The translations under genes and the position numbers were made by a program. From JABWBD01 sp040768665 (lineage in GTDB: Bacteria > Planctomycetota > Planctomycetia > Pirellulales > Thermoguttaceae), in contig JAXGMN010000018.1 in NCBI GenBank assembly GCA_040768665.1, positions 1 through 64,000 of the forward strand: a DNA stretch of 64,000 nucleotides, given 5' to 3'. The notes beneath the pieces were generated by a model. That model was not told where the DNA came from. It saw only the letters and a list, made by a program, of their open reading frames with translations, and searched no databases. This document shows, piece after piece, positions 26,443-34,181 of this stretch. Each line of letters opens with the position of its first letter. Position 1 is the stretch's first letter.

Positions 26443-27702
26443 ATGACGAATGCCAGCGGACAGGAAGCACGGGAAATATCGCGCCGGTCGTTTCTCGAAC
26501 TTTCAGGGGCCGCCGCGGCGATGGTGGCATCCGGCGACCTTCTGATCCGCGCCGGCCGCGCCTATCCGCAGGACCGCGGCAAGAAGATCCGCATGGGCGT
26601 GGTCGGCGGCGGCTTTGGAGCCACCTTCCATTGGCACGAGCACCCGAATTGCGTCGTAACCGGGGTCACCGATCTGTACCCCGAGCGCCGGGAGCGTTTG
26701 AAGAACCACTACCGATGCGACGCCGTCTACGATTCGCTCGAAACGATGGTCAAGGAGGCGAAGGACATCGATGCCGTCGCGGTATTCTCCGGCGCGCCGG
26801 ACCACGCCCGGCACGTCGAGATGTGCATGAACCGCGGCTGGCACGTGGTGTCTGCCGTGCCTGCCTGTGTAAGCCTTGAAGAGGCGGCTGCGCTCAAGGA
26901 CGTCAAGGAGAAGACCGGGCTCAAGTACATGATGGCCGAGTCGAGCTACTATCGGCCGGAGTGCATCTTCGCCCGCAACTTTTTCCGCGAAGGTGGTTTT
27001 GGCGAGCTGTTTTATTCGGAAGTGGAATATTACCACCACCTCTTCGATCTGCCGACCGTGCTGACCAATAAGAACCAACTCTGCTACAATCCGGCAGGAG
27101 AGCGGTCGTGGCGATGGGGCTACCCGCCGATGCTCTATCCTACTCATTCTCTCGGCTATCTCACCGGTGTGACGGGCGAGCGGGTCACGAAAGTCTCCTG
27201 CCTGGGTTGGAGGGGCAATAAGCCGGAGATTCGCGAGAATCCGATCATCGCCGACAACACGTACAAGAACCCGTTCTGGTGCCAGGCGTCGATGATGCGT
27301 ACCGACCAGGGAAACACGTGCCGCTGCAATGTTTTCTGGCTGACGACCGCCGGCGGCGAGCGGGCTCAATGGTTCGGAGACCAGGCCACGCTCTACATGG
27401 GCGTCGGCGGCGTGCACGGCGACGTAATCCACGTACGCGGCAAGGGGCCCCAGCCCGCGGCGATCCCTCAATACTGGAAAAGCGACATGCTCCCGGAGCC
27501 CATGCGGCATGCATCCGGCCACGGCGGCTCGGCGGTGTTCATCTCGGCCGAATTCGTCAATGCCCTCGTGGAGGACCGCGAGCCCGAAATCGACCTCTAC
27601 GAATCGCTGGCCATGACCGTGCCGGGAATCGTCGCCCACCAGTCGGCCTTCAAAGACGGGGAGCAACTGGCCGTTCCCTCATTCGATCGCGACAAAGCGT
27701 GA
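26443..27702 (+). CDS. Tat-exported Gfo/Idh/MocA oxidoreductase, paralogue 3
   Basis: A 419-residue protein, start at 26443 after AGGAGA. Twin-arginine signal SRRSFLELSGAAAAMVASG, Rossmann motif RMGVVGGGFGATF, then AVFSGAPDHARH and HVVSAVPACV. It is the closest relative of paralogue 2 over the whole length but keeps an intact Tat motif. Residues HHLFDLPTV and the region after it, which probably line the active site, differ from paralogue 2 (HDGGDPDKT), so the pair may have split substrate range. It is followed by 81 bases, then the heptamer array. Confidence 0.88.
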   Translation: MTNASGQEAREISRRSFLELSGAAAAMVASGDLLIRAGRAYPQDRGKKIRMGVVGGGFGATFHWHEHPNCVVTGVTDLYPERRERLKNHYRCDAVYDSLETMVKEAKDIDAVAVFSGAPDHARHVEMCMNRGWHVVSAVPACVSLEEAAALKDVKEKTGLKYMMAESSYYRPECIFARNFFREGGFGELFYSEVEYYHHLFDLPTVLTNKNQLCYNPAGERSWRWGYPPMLYPTHSLGYLTGVTGERVTKVSCLGWRGNKPEIRENPIIADNTYKNPFWCQASMMRTDQGNTCRCNVFWLTTAGGERAQWFGDQATLYMGVGGVHGDVIHVRGKGPQPAAIPQYWKSDMLPEPMRHASGHGGSAVFISAEFVNALVEDREPEIDLYESLAMTVPGIVAHQSAFKDGEQLAVPSFDRDKA

Positions 27703-27783
27703 GGACCGCCGAGAGCCGGCCTCTGGAGTCTTTTCCCGTATCGGCCGCAACACAGTTCGCTGTACCGTAGCAGTCTCGCTTCT

Positions 27784-27967
27784 CCACTAACCACTAACCA
27801 CTACCACTAACCACCCCACCACTAACCACTAACCACTAACCACTAACCACTAACCACTATCCACTAACCACTATCCACTAACCACTATCCACTAACCACT
27901 ATCCACTAACCACTATCCACTAACCACTATCCACTAACCACTATCCACTAACCACTATCCACTAACC
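27784..27967 (+). repeat. CCACTAA/CCACTAT heptamer array abutting the aldolase start codon
   Basis: About 26 heptamers. The left third is irregular CCACTAA with small deletions. From 27854 to 27965 there are eight perfect copies of the 14-mer CCACTATCCACTAA. Two further bases (CC) then lead straight into the aldolase ATG at 27968, so there is no room for a normal ribosome-binding site. Because seven is not a multiple of three, TAA falls in every forward frame, so readthrough from the upstream genes cannot enter the aldolase. The array resembles the tandem heptamer repeats (STRR) of cyanobacteria in style, not in sequence. Confidence 0.95.
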
Positions 27968-28786
27968 ATGACTCTCGACGGACGCGAAATCCGCCTCCGC
28001 CGCCTGATGGGCGACGGCCGCGCGGTAATCATTGCCATTGACCACGGTCTGTTCGACGGACCGATTCCCGCCATGGAGGACCTGCCGGCGACCGCCCAGC
28101 GGATCAACCCGGTGGTCGACGGCGTCCTCCTGGCCCCGGGCATGCTCCGGCACTGCTCGAGCATCTTCGCGGCGCCGAAACGGCCCCTGGCGGTCGTTCG
28201 GCTCAACTGGAACACGGTCTACTGCTTCAAATTGAAGTACACGGCCGCCAAGAGCGTTTTCTCTTTTGAGCCGACAGAAGCTCTACGCGAAGGCATGGAT
28301 ATCGCCCTGGTCTCCCTCACCCTTCAGACAGGCGACGAAGCCCGCGATGCCGAGAACGTCGAGATCTTCTCTCGCCTCACAAACGCTTGCCACGCGATGG
28401 GCATTCCCGTCATTGGCGAGTATTTCCCGGCCGAACATACCAGCCTCGCCCCGGATGACTTCCACGCCAATGTCCTTCTGGGCAGCCGGATCGTGGCGGA
28501 ACTGGGCGCCGACGCGATCAAAACGTTCTACACGAACGATTTTCGGGCCGTAACCTCGTCGTGCCCGGTTCCGGTGTTCGGCCTGGGCGCCGAAAAGCTC
28601 CCCACACAGGCCGACGCGCTCGCGCTGGCTGCCCGCGAAGTGAGCGACGGAGCCGGAGGAGTCGTGTTCGGACGCAATGCCATCCAGGTCGCCGATCCAT
28701 TCTCCTTCCAGGCTGCCCTGTGCGACGTCGTCAAACGCGGGGCGGCCGTGCCAGAGGTAATTGCTGCCTACAAGCTTGCACGGTGA
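27968..28786 (+). CDS. Class I aldolase of the DeoC/FbaB/LsrF family
   Basis: A 272-residue TIM barrel. IIAIDHGLFDGP near the N-terminus, the Schiff-base lysine in GADAIKTFYT (Lys185), the EYFPA segment (about 151) and the phosphate-binding end GGVVFGRNAIQ all match the archaeal-type fructose-bisphosphate aldolase/LsrF/LacD group. It would cleave a phosphorylated ketose or a related keto compound without a metal. The start is the ATG directly after the heptamer array. An isomerase-like protein and an FGGY kinase follow, so it is likely the third enzyme of that route. It could instead be LsrF-like and act on phospho-AI-2, since LsrK is also an FGGY kinase. Context favours a sugar. Confidence 0.85.
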   Translation: MTLDGREIRLRRLMGDGRAVIIAIDHGLFDGPIPAMEDLPATAQRINPVVDGVLLAPGMLRHCSSIFAAPKRPLAVVRLNWNTVYCFKLKYTAAKSVFSFEPTEALREGMDIALVSLTLQTGDEARDAENVEIFSRLTNACHAMGIPVIGEYFPAEHTSLAPDDFHANVLLGSRIVAELGADAIKTFYTNDFRAVTSSCPVPVFGLGAEKLPTQADALALAAREVSDGAGGVVFGRNAIQVADPFSFQAALCDVVKRGAAVPEVIAAYKLAR

Positions 28787-28812
28787 ATCGCCTCAGATCC
28801 TTGGGATATGTC

Positions 28813-30246
28813 ATGACAACGATTGACCAGAGCGACCGCAGGATATCCACGAAGCCCCGCGTCGGCCTCCTGGCCCTGACCCTCGAGCTCTACGAACAAC
28901 TGGCCCCGAACCTCCGTGCCGGGCGCGAGCAGTGGGTGCGGCAGGCTCTCCTTCCGCGACTGCAAACGATCGCCGACATCTGTTTCGACCGGGCCGTTTT
29001 CCGCGCCGAAGACGTGCACCGGGTGGTTTCGAGCTACGAGGCGGACGACGTCGACGCACTTCTGGTCGTCTGCCTCACGTATTCTCCCAGCCAGATTGCC
29101 CTGCCGGCGCTCACGCGCACCCGTCTGCCGATCCTCATTTGGAATACGCAGGAACTGTCTTCCGTCGACGACAGCTTCTCCGGCGAGCAAATGATCGACA
29201 ACCACGGAGTCCACGGCACGCAAGACCTTTCAAGCGTGCTTCTCCGGTCCGGCGTAGCCTTCGAGTATGTCACTTCCCATGCCGACGACGCCCGCGGCCT
29301 TGCCCCGCTGGCGGATTTCTTCGCGGCGGCCTCCGCGGCGGCCGGGCTACGCCGTCTTCGGCTCGGTTCCATGGGCTATCCTTTCCCGGGGATGGGCGAT
29401 TTCGCCGTCGACGGCACCCACCTGGCGGCAACCTTCGGCTGCCAGTGGTGTTCGCTCTCGGTGGAAGACTACATCGAGCGAGCCGCGGCTGCTCCGGACC
29501 AGGCTATACGGGAACTCACGGCGGAGTACCGGGCGAAGTACGAGGTCGCCGAGGACCTCACCGAAGAAGATCTCCACAACACCGCCCGAGCCGAGTGGTC
29601 GCTCCGGCAGATCGTTGCCGACGGCAACCTCAATGCGGTAACCTACCAATTCATGGCCTTCGGCGAAGACAGCCGCACAATCACCCTCCCTTTCGTGGCA
29701 GCCAGCCGGCTTATGGCCGACGGGATCGGCTTCGCGGGCGAGGGCGACCTGCTGGGCGCCGCCGGCACCTGGCTTCTTAACCGCCTGCAAGCCCCGGCAT
29801 CCTTCAGCGAGATCTTTACGGTGGACTTCGCAGGCAACGGCCTGTTCTTGAGCCATATGGGCGAGGCCAACGTGGCCATGGCCCGCAAGGACCGCAGAGT
29901 TCCACTGCTCGCCCGGCCCAAGCCCATCACCCGCACCCGCGGACGCCAACTGGCCCTTGCGACCAGCTTTGAACCCGGCCCGGCCACACTCTGCGCGCTG
30001 GCTCTCGGCCCCGCCCAGCGATGGCGGCTGATCGCCGCCCGCGTCCATATCGAAGACTTTGGCCCCTTGCCGGCAATGGCGGTCCCTCACTGCAAGCTCT
30101 CGCCGCACGACGCCGATGTCCGCGACTGGCTCACCGCCTACGCCAAGGCCGGCGGCCCCCACCACAACGCCCTCTGTTTCGGCGACGCAACCGCTGGGCT
30201 GCGAAAGCTGGCAGGTTTCCTGGATGCCGACTACTTCGAATTCTAG
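28813..30246 (+). CDS. L-fucose/L-arabinose isomerase-like protein
   Basis: Predicted 477 residues. The start is uncertain: ATG at 28813, or an in-frame GTG at 28783 overlapping the aldolase stop as GTGA. The N-terminal part (VGLLALTLELYEQLAP, ALLVVCLTYSPS, ILIWNTQE) and the C-terminal part (GIGFAGEGDLLGA and the IFTVDFAGN segment) follow the fold of fucose/arabinose isomerases, whose metal site uses such acidic residues. Reaction expected: aldose to ketose. The family also contains uncharacterised branches, and the exact sugar is not readable. It is translated from the same message as the aldolase. The sequence is about 100 residues shorter than classical FucI and similar to AraA. Confidence 0.75.
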   Translation: MTTIDQSDRRISTKPRVGLLALTLELYEQLAPNLRAGREQWVRQALLPRLQTIADICFDRAVFRAEDVHRVVSSYEADDVDALLVVCLTYSPSQIALPALTRTRLPILIWNTQELSSVDDSFSGEQMIDNHGVHGTQDLSSVLLRSGVAFEYVTSHADDARGLAPLADFFAAASAAAGLRRLRLGSMGYPFPGMGDFAVDGTHLAATFGCQWCSLSVEDYIERAAAAPDQAIRELTAEYRAKYEVAEDLTEEDLHNTARAEWSLRQIVADGNLNAVTYQFMAFGEDSRTITLPFVAASRLMADGIGFAGEGDLLGAAGTWLLNRLQAPASFSEIFTVDFAGNGLFLSHMGEANVAMARKDRRVPLLARPKPITRTRGRQLALATSFEPGPATLCALALGPAQRWRLIAARVHIEDFGPLPAMAVPHCKLSPHDADVRDWLTAYAKAGGPHHNALCFGDATAGLRKLAGFLDADYFEF

Positions 30247-30260
30247 CCGACGGTCTCTTG

Positions 30261-30398
30261 GAAAACAGGCGGTCCCTGCCCTTTTTCACCCCAACACCTC
30301 GTTTTCATGAGACATGCGAAACGTGATTGCAGACTTGTTCCTCGGCTTCGACCTCGGCACCACGAACATCAAAGCCGTGATCCTCGATCGCGGCGGTC
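30261..30398 (+). repeat. Direct repeat, left copy (5' end of the FGGY kinase gene)
   Basis: About 138 bases here match 31419-31557 at roughly 90 percent by eye, including the leader (GTCCCTGCC, CCAACACCTCG) and the first ~28 codons of the kinase. The two copies are 1.16 kb apart and bound a block of broken small genes. The copy was probably made during insertion of that block or by duplication followed by invasion. Confidence 0.85.
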
Positions 30399-30454
30399 GA
30401 ATGTCTTCGCGTCCATCAATCCCTTGCTATCGAGGTGATGGCGTATTGAGATGA
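30314..30454 (+). pseudogene. Truncated FGGY kinase fragment
   Basis: The frame starts MRNVIADLFLGFDLGTTNIK, matching the intact kinase at 31472 with one substitution (Phe for Leu), and keeps the phosphate-loop region. After about 28 codons the match stops at the junction with unrelated DNA near 30398, and the frame ends after 46 residues. It cannot be a kinase. It might still be translated, as its leader is also duplicated. Confidence 0.85.
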
Positions 30455-30621
30455 GATCTTCGCGCCTGGGAATTTCCGGCGTCGCCAGCACGCTGGCCAC
30501 GAGAATATCGGATGCTACGTGGCGAAAAGACAGGTGAGAACCTTCCGCATTCGTCCTCGAAGCCCAGTTCCTCCAGCACTTCGGTCAATTCGCCGTGAGT
30601 CACTCGGTGGAAATGGCTCAT
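30402..30621 (-). pseudogene. Frameshifted small protein, HicA-like by pattern
   Basis: The minus-strand frame from the ATG at 30621 gives MSHFHRVTHGELTEVLEELG, FEDECGRF. After a one-base shift the same family pattern resumes as RHVASDILVASVLATPEI and then LISIRHHLDSKGLMDAK, and stops being alignable at the duplicated kinase junction. Its layout (helical opening, LGF, RHxxSD, then a helical RHHL segment) is the same as that of the neighbour at 30670-30914, so the two are paralogues. The pattern recalls HicA/YcfA mRNA-binding toxins, but I cannot confirm that. Frameshift plus truncation make it a pseudogene. Confidence 0.6.
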
Positions 30622-30669
30622 GGTGATTCTCCAGCACCTTCGTTCGCTTCTTCACCGTTGGCGGGTATC

Positions 30670-30914
30670 TTAGCAGGACAGCGAAGTCTCAAACTCACAC
30701 CGGCCGACCAGCCCGTTTTCCTCCAGTGGCGACGGACGAAGCGAGATCAACTGCGGCTCGCAGGCATTTGCGACTGGCGATTGGCCAATACAATCAGTAC
30801 GTCGCTTCTGCCGTGGCGGTAAACCCTCCATCGGGGCTCGCTCGACTCGCGGACGAATTCCAATTGACCCAACAACTCATAGAGTTGCCCGTAGGTGACA
30901 CCGCTAATGACCAT
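30670..30914 (-). pseudogene. Second decayed small protein of the same family
   Basis: From the ATG at 30914, with AAAGGAG nine bases upstream, the frame reads MVISGVTYGQLYELLGQLEF, VRESSEPRWR, VYRHGRSDVLIVLA and stops after 55 residues at 30747. In other frames the downstream DNA continues the family pattern as AVDLAS and then RRHLEENGLVGR, ending near 30670, so at least two indels are needed to restore it. The good ribosome-binding site means the 55-residue product could still be made. The relation to the neighbour at 30402-30621 is clear by pattern, and function is unknown. Confidence 0.6.
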
Positions 30915-31065
30915 GGCGAATGACTCCTTTCACCTGGTTGATCACTTGGTCGCGGAAGTCAACTCGCTCGCACGAGAAGCCACTCTGATAAATAAACCGT
31001 TCAACGTGGTTGACGCCCAAATCGGCCAGGACGTGTTCTCGCGTGCGGCGTTTCCTTTTGGCCAT
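30904..31065 (-). pseudogene. DUF4365 protein, N-terminal fragment
   Basis: The ATG at 31065 opens MAKRKRRTREHVLADLGVNH, then VERFIYQSGFSCERV, the conserved start of DUF4365 proteins, in which a DYGYDL segment normally follows. Here the homology ends and the frame runs through the ribosome-binding site and start of the next small gene, stopping at 30904. Only about 40 of some 200 residues remain. DUF4365 proteins are often found with defence or mobile genes. This one is dead. Confidence 0.55.
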
Positions 31066-31418
31066 GTCCAATCTCAGCACGGATTGTACCACGGAGACGA
31101 CAGCGTCGAATGCGGAATATACGGCATACGCATCCGACGAGTCAAGCTGAGCATTAACACCTTTGAGGCAGCACCTCTTTCCCCGTTGTCAGAATCACGT
31201 TGAACAGCTATGCCGCCTTAACTTAAGTAGTGGACAGGGCTTCTGATGCTTCATTGAAGACTGGATGACGCTGGGTACAATTGCGGCGGTGGCCGTAAGC
31301 ACGGTAGCCAAAGCAGTTGTGACGTTTTTTGCCAGATCCCCAGGTCGCCCCAGACCGCCGAAACGCCGGTGCCGCATCTCCGCTTCCCCCCAAGGCAGCC
31401 AAGCCCAGGAACGATTTA
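31066..31418. other. Unassigned remainder of the inserted block
   Basis: About 350 bases between the DUF4365 relic and the right direct repeat. Open frames exist on the minus strand (for example one reading LAKNVTTALATVLTATAAIV), but none is recognisable and none has a good start. It is probably more decayed sequence from the inserted block. Confidence 0.35.
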
Positions 31419-31557
31419 GAAAACATGTGGTCCCTGCCCCCTTTAACCCAACACCTCGTTTTTCATGAGACATGCGAAACGTGATTGCAGACTTGTTCCT
31501 CGGCCTCGACCTCGGCACCACGAACATTAAAGCCGTGATCCTCGATCGCGGCGGACG
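31419..31557 (+). repeat. Direct repeat, right copy (5' end of the intact FGGY kinase)
   Basis: This is the right-hand partner of 30261-30398 and includes the leader and first codons of the intact kinase. Differences are scattered single bases and a one-base length change in the leader, so the duplication is not brand new. Confidence 0.85.
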
Positions 31558-32938
31558 CGTCGTCTCGCACGCGTCCTCCCCGGTCGAGCGCTACTGCACG
31601 CCCGACGGCGGCGTCGAACAAGACATCGAGGACATCTGGCAAGCAACCTGCGACTGCATCCGCCGGGCGGCGTTGCAGGTCGATGCCTCCGAGATCCGCA
31701 GCATTGGCGTTTCCAGCCAGGGCGGGGCATTGCAGTTGCTCGACGGCGCGGCCAAACCGCTGGGACGTGTGATAAGCTGGCTGGACGGCCGCGGTCGGCC
31801 GTTCGACCGGCAGCTTGTCGAAGAGGTCGGCATCGACTATCTCGTCGACCACCTCGGATGCAATCTCAGCGCCATGACCCTGGGACAAATGCTGCGGTTG
31901 GCCCGCGAGGAGTCGCACCTGCTTATGGCGGCCGACCACATCGGGTTTGTCGGCGATGTGATCGTCGGGCGGCTCTGCGGCCGGCGCGCCCACGATCCGA
32001 CCAGCCTTTCGATCGGGATGCTCTACAACCCCTGGCAGCAGCGGCCCGACGGCGAGATTCTCGAGCGTGTTGGAATCCGCGAAGATCGGCTTCCCGACCT
32101 TCTGCCGGCCACCGCTTCGGCTGGCCGTCTGCTTCCGCTGGCGGCAGAGGCCACTGGCCTTCCGCTGGATATTCCCGTTTCCCCCGCCATGCACGACCAG
32201 TATGCCGCCTCGACCGGTGCCGGTTCGGTGGCCGATGGCGACATCTGCCTGGGAACCGGAACCGCCTGGGTCCTCGTCGCCAATACCAGCCGCCTTGTCC
32301 GCCCGGTCACACCGGGCACGTTCATCTGTTCACATCCGGTTGCGGGCCTCTATGGTCAGATGCTCTCGATGACCAACGGCGGTTCGGCCGTCGAGTGGGT
32401 GCTCGATCTCGTCGGTGGTCGCGACTGGTCGTCGGAGACGATCGACGAGAGCCTCGCGGCGGTTCCTGCCGGCAGCGACGGATTGTGCTTCTGGCCCCTC
32501 TTGTCGCCCGGGTCGTGGAGCGTTCCATTCGGGCAGCCTGGTGGAAGGATCGACGGGCTGCGTCTTGCTCATACACCCCGGCACCTGCTTCGCGCCGTCG
32601 TGGAGGGGCTTGCCTGCGAACTGGCTCGGCACCTGCAACTCCTGGGAAGTGCCGGCACACCGGTTCGGCGGCTGGTGCTGTGTGGCGGCGCCGCTGCCAG
32701 TCGCATTACGCCCCAGGTCATCGCCGACGTTACCGGCCATCCCGTCGCGTGCATCTCCGAACTGGCGATCAGCGCGTTCGGCGCCGCCGTCGTTGGCCGA
32801 GCCATGGTAGAGCCGGAGACCGAGTTGGGAGCGCTGGCTCGCGCCCTCGCTCCCGAAAGCCGAACCGTGCAGCCAAGCGGCGATGCTCCCCTTTACCAGC
32901 ACCTCTTTCAACGTTACATGCAGGCCTTCTCGCGATGA
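31472..32938 (+). CDS. FGGY-family carbohydrate kinase
   Basis: A 488-residue two-domain kinase that phosphorylates a sugar or polyol with ATP. The phosphate loop GLDLGTTNIKAVILDRGG is at about 11-28, GVSSQGGALQLLD at about 78-90, the likely catalytic Asp in PAMHDQYAASTGAG, and the adenosine loop in LVLCGGAAASRI. The general look is xylulokinase/fuculokinase-like, but the family is not separable by eye and LsrK is also in it. Downstream of the isomerase-like gene and interrupted from it by 1.2 kb of relics, it still fits as the second step of an isomerase-kinase-aldolase route. The stop overlaps the next start as ATGA. Confidence 0.88.
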   Translation: MRNVIADLFLGLDLGTTNIKAVILDRGGRVVSHASSPVERYCTPDGGVEQDIEDIWQATCDCIRRAALQVDASEIRSIGVSSQGGALQLLDGAAKPLGRVISWLDGRGRPFDRQLVEEVGIDYLVDHLGCNLSAMTLGQMLRLAREESHLLMAADHIGFVGDVIVGRLCGRRAHDPTSLSIGMLYNPWQQRPDGEILERVGIREDRLPDLLPATASAGRLLPLAAEATGLPLDIPVSPAMHDQYAASTGAGSVADGDICLGTGTAWVLVANTSRLVRPVTPGTFICSHPVAGLYGQMLSMTNGGSAVEWVLDLVGGRDWSSETIDESLAAVPAGSDGLCFWPLLSPGSWSVPFGQPGGRIDGLRLAHTPRHLLRAVVEGLACELARHLQLLGSAGTPVRRLVLCGGAAASRITPQVIADVTGHPVACISELAISAFGAAVVGRAMVEPETELGALARALAPESRTVQPSGDAPLYQHLFQRYMQAFSR

Positions 32939-33988
32939 ACACACTCCCCCTTCACCATGTCTGGCACTACACCGACGTCGACCGGGCCTTCTGGCACGAA
33001 CACCTGGAACCCTGGCTGCCCGCGAAGATCTTCGACGCGCACACGCACGTCAATGAGCCGGAATTTCGCGTCGAAGCGATGACCGAAGAAAAACGCCGGC
33101 AGTTTTGGGTGAACGAGGTGAGCGAACCGATCGGCGTGGAGAATGCCGACCGCTGCCACAAGCTCGTCTTCCCGGGTCGCGAGTTCTCCTGCCTCGCCTT
33201 CGGCCATCCAACTCTGGAATACGACGTCGAGCAGAGCAATCGCGAACTTCGCCAAGCTGCAGCACGATACGGATGGTACACGCTCTCGGTCACCCGCCCG
33301 CAATGGTCGGCGGACCGGGTTTCTGCGGAACTGGACGAGCCAGCCGTATTGGGCGTCAAGGTGTACTACGCCCTGATCAGCCAGGACCCGACCACGCGCG
33401 ACCGCCACATCGAGGCGAGCATCTTCGACTTCTTGCCGCACCATCAACTCGAAGTCCTCGACGCGCGGCGTGCCTGGCTGACGCTCCACGTCCCGAAAGC
33501 CGATCGCCTGGGCCATCCGCAAAACATTGCCGAGATCCGCGAGATTCGCCGCCGGTATCCCAACGTCCGCGTCGTCATTGCCCACCTGGGCCGCAGCTAC
33601 GCGCTTCCCCACGCCCAGGAGTCGCTTCCGCAACTCGCCGACGACGAAGGCCTTTGCTTCGACAATTCCGCAGTGCTCAACCCCGACGTTCACCGCTTCG
33701 CCCTCAAGACCCTCGGGCCCAAGCGGATCCTCTACGGCACCGACAATCCGATCTTCTACATGCGCGGCCGGCGGCAGTGGCACGGCCGCGCGTATGTCAA
33801 TCGGACGAACCACCCCTTCCATTTCAACAAGGACCGCGAACCGCCGGAAGTGGAAGCGAAATACACGCTCTACATGTACGAGGCGCTCCCGTGCAATCCG
33901 GCAAGCGTGCGAGGACCTTGGCCTCAGTCGGAGTGACGTCGAGGACATCTTCCACGGCAATGCGGCGTCTGATCGGCTAATGCAATAG
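32935..33988 (+). pseudogene. Amidohydrolase-2 family protein with a +1 frameshift near its end
   Basis: Translation starts at 32935, overlapping the kinase stop by four bases. The TIM-barrel metallo-enzyme has the HxH metal site in FDAHTHVNEP (about 34-43), RVVIAHLGRSY and the Asp in ILYGTDNPIFY. In this frame the protein ends at 33936 with an odd tail (CNPASVRGPWPQSE). Reading one base later from about 33888 gives the tail the family expects, AIRQACEDLGLSRSDVEDIF, and HGNAASDRLMQ, ending at 33988. One surplus C in the run CTCCCG explains it. The frameshift is either real, costing about 30 C-terminal residues, or a sequence error. Related proteins hydrolyse lactones, uronates or other small molecules. 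Confidence 0.8.
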
Positions 33989-34181
33989 GCCCCCCGGCTA
34001 CGGTGGTTCCGTCCGACACCCGCCGAAACCGTGTCCCTCGCGGTTTCGTTTCCAAACAGTCTAACTCCCACACGGCAGCCGATTTGCGAGCACGTGTCAA
34101 TTCCTCTTGTGCCAGATCGCCAAGCTGGCAACAATGCCGCACCTTTTCATCGCGAAAAACACGTGAGATTTCGGTGAGGAC

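Noticed and set aside
27784..27967. CRISPR array
   Set aside because: The units are seven bases long without unique spacers, and no cas gene is present.
27784..27967. Telomere-like chromosome end
   Set aside because: The array is internal, flanked by intact genes in one operon-like set, and has no hairpin end or replication gene.
30904..31092. An intact gene of 62 residues
   Set aside because: It matches only the first ~40 residues of DUF4365 and then runs through the start of the neighbouring gene, so it is listed as a fragment.
31858..32934. A long N-terminal extension ahead of the amidohydrolase
   Set aside because: It is the FGGY kinase read in another frame. The ATGA overlap at 32935-32938 gives a natural start, and the metal-binding HxH follows it at the right distance.
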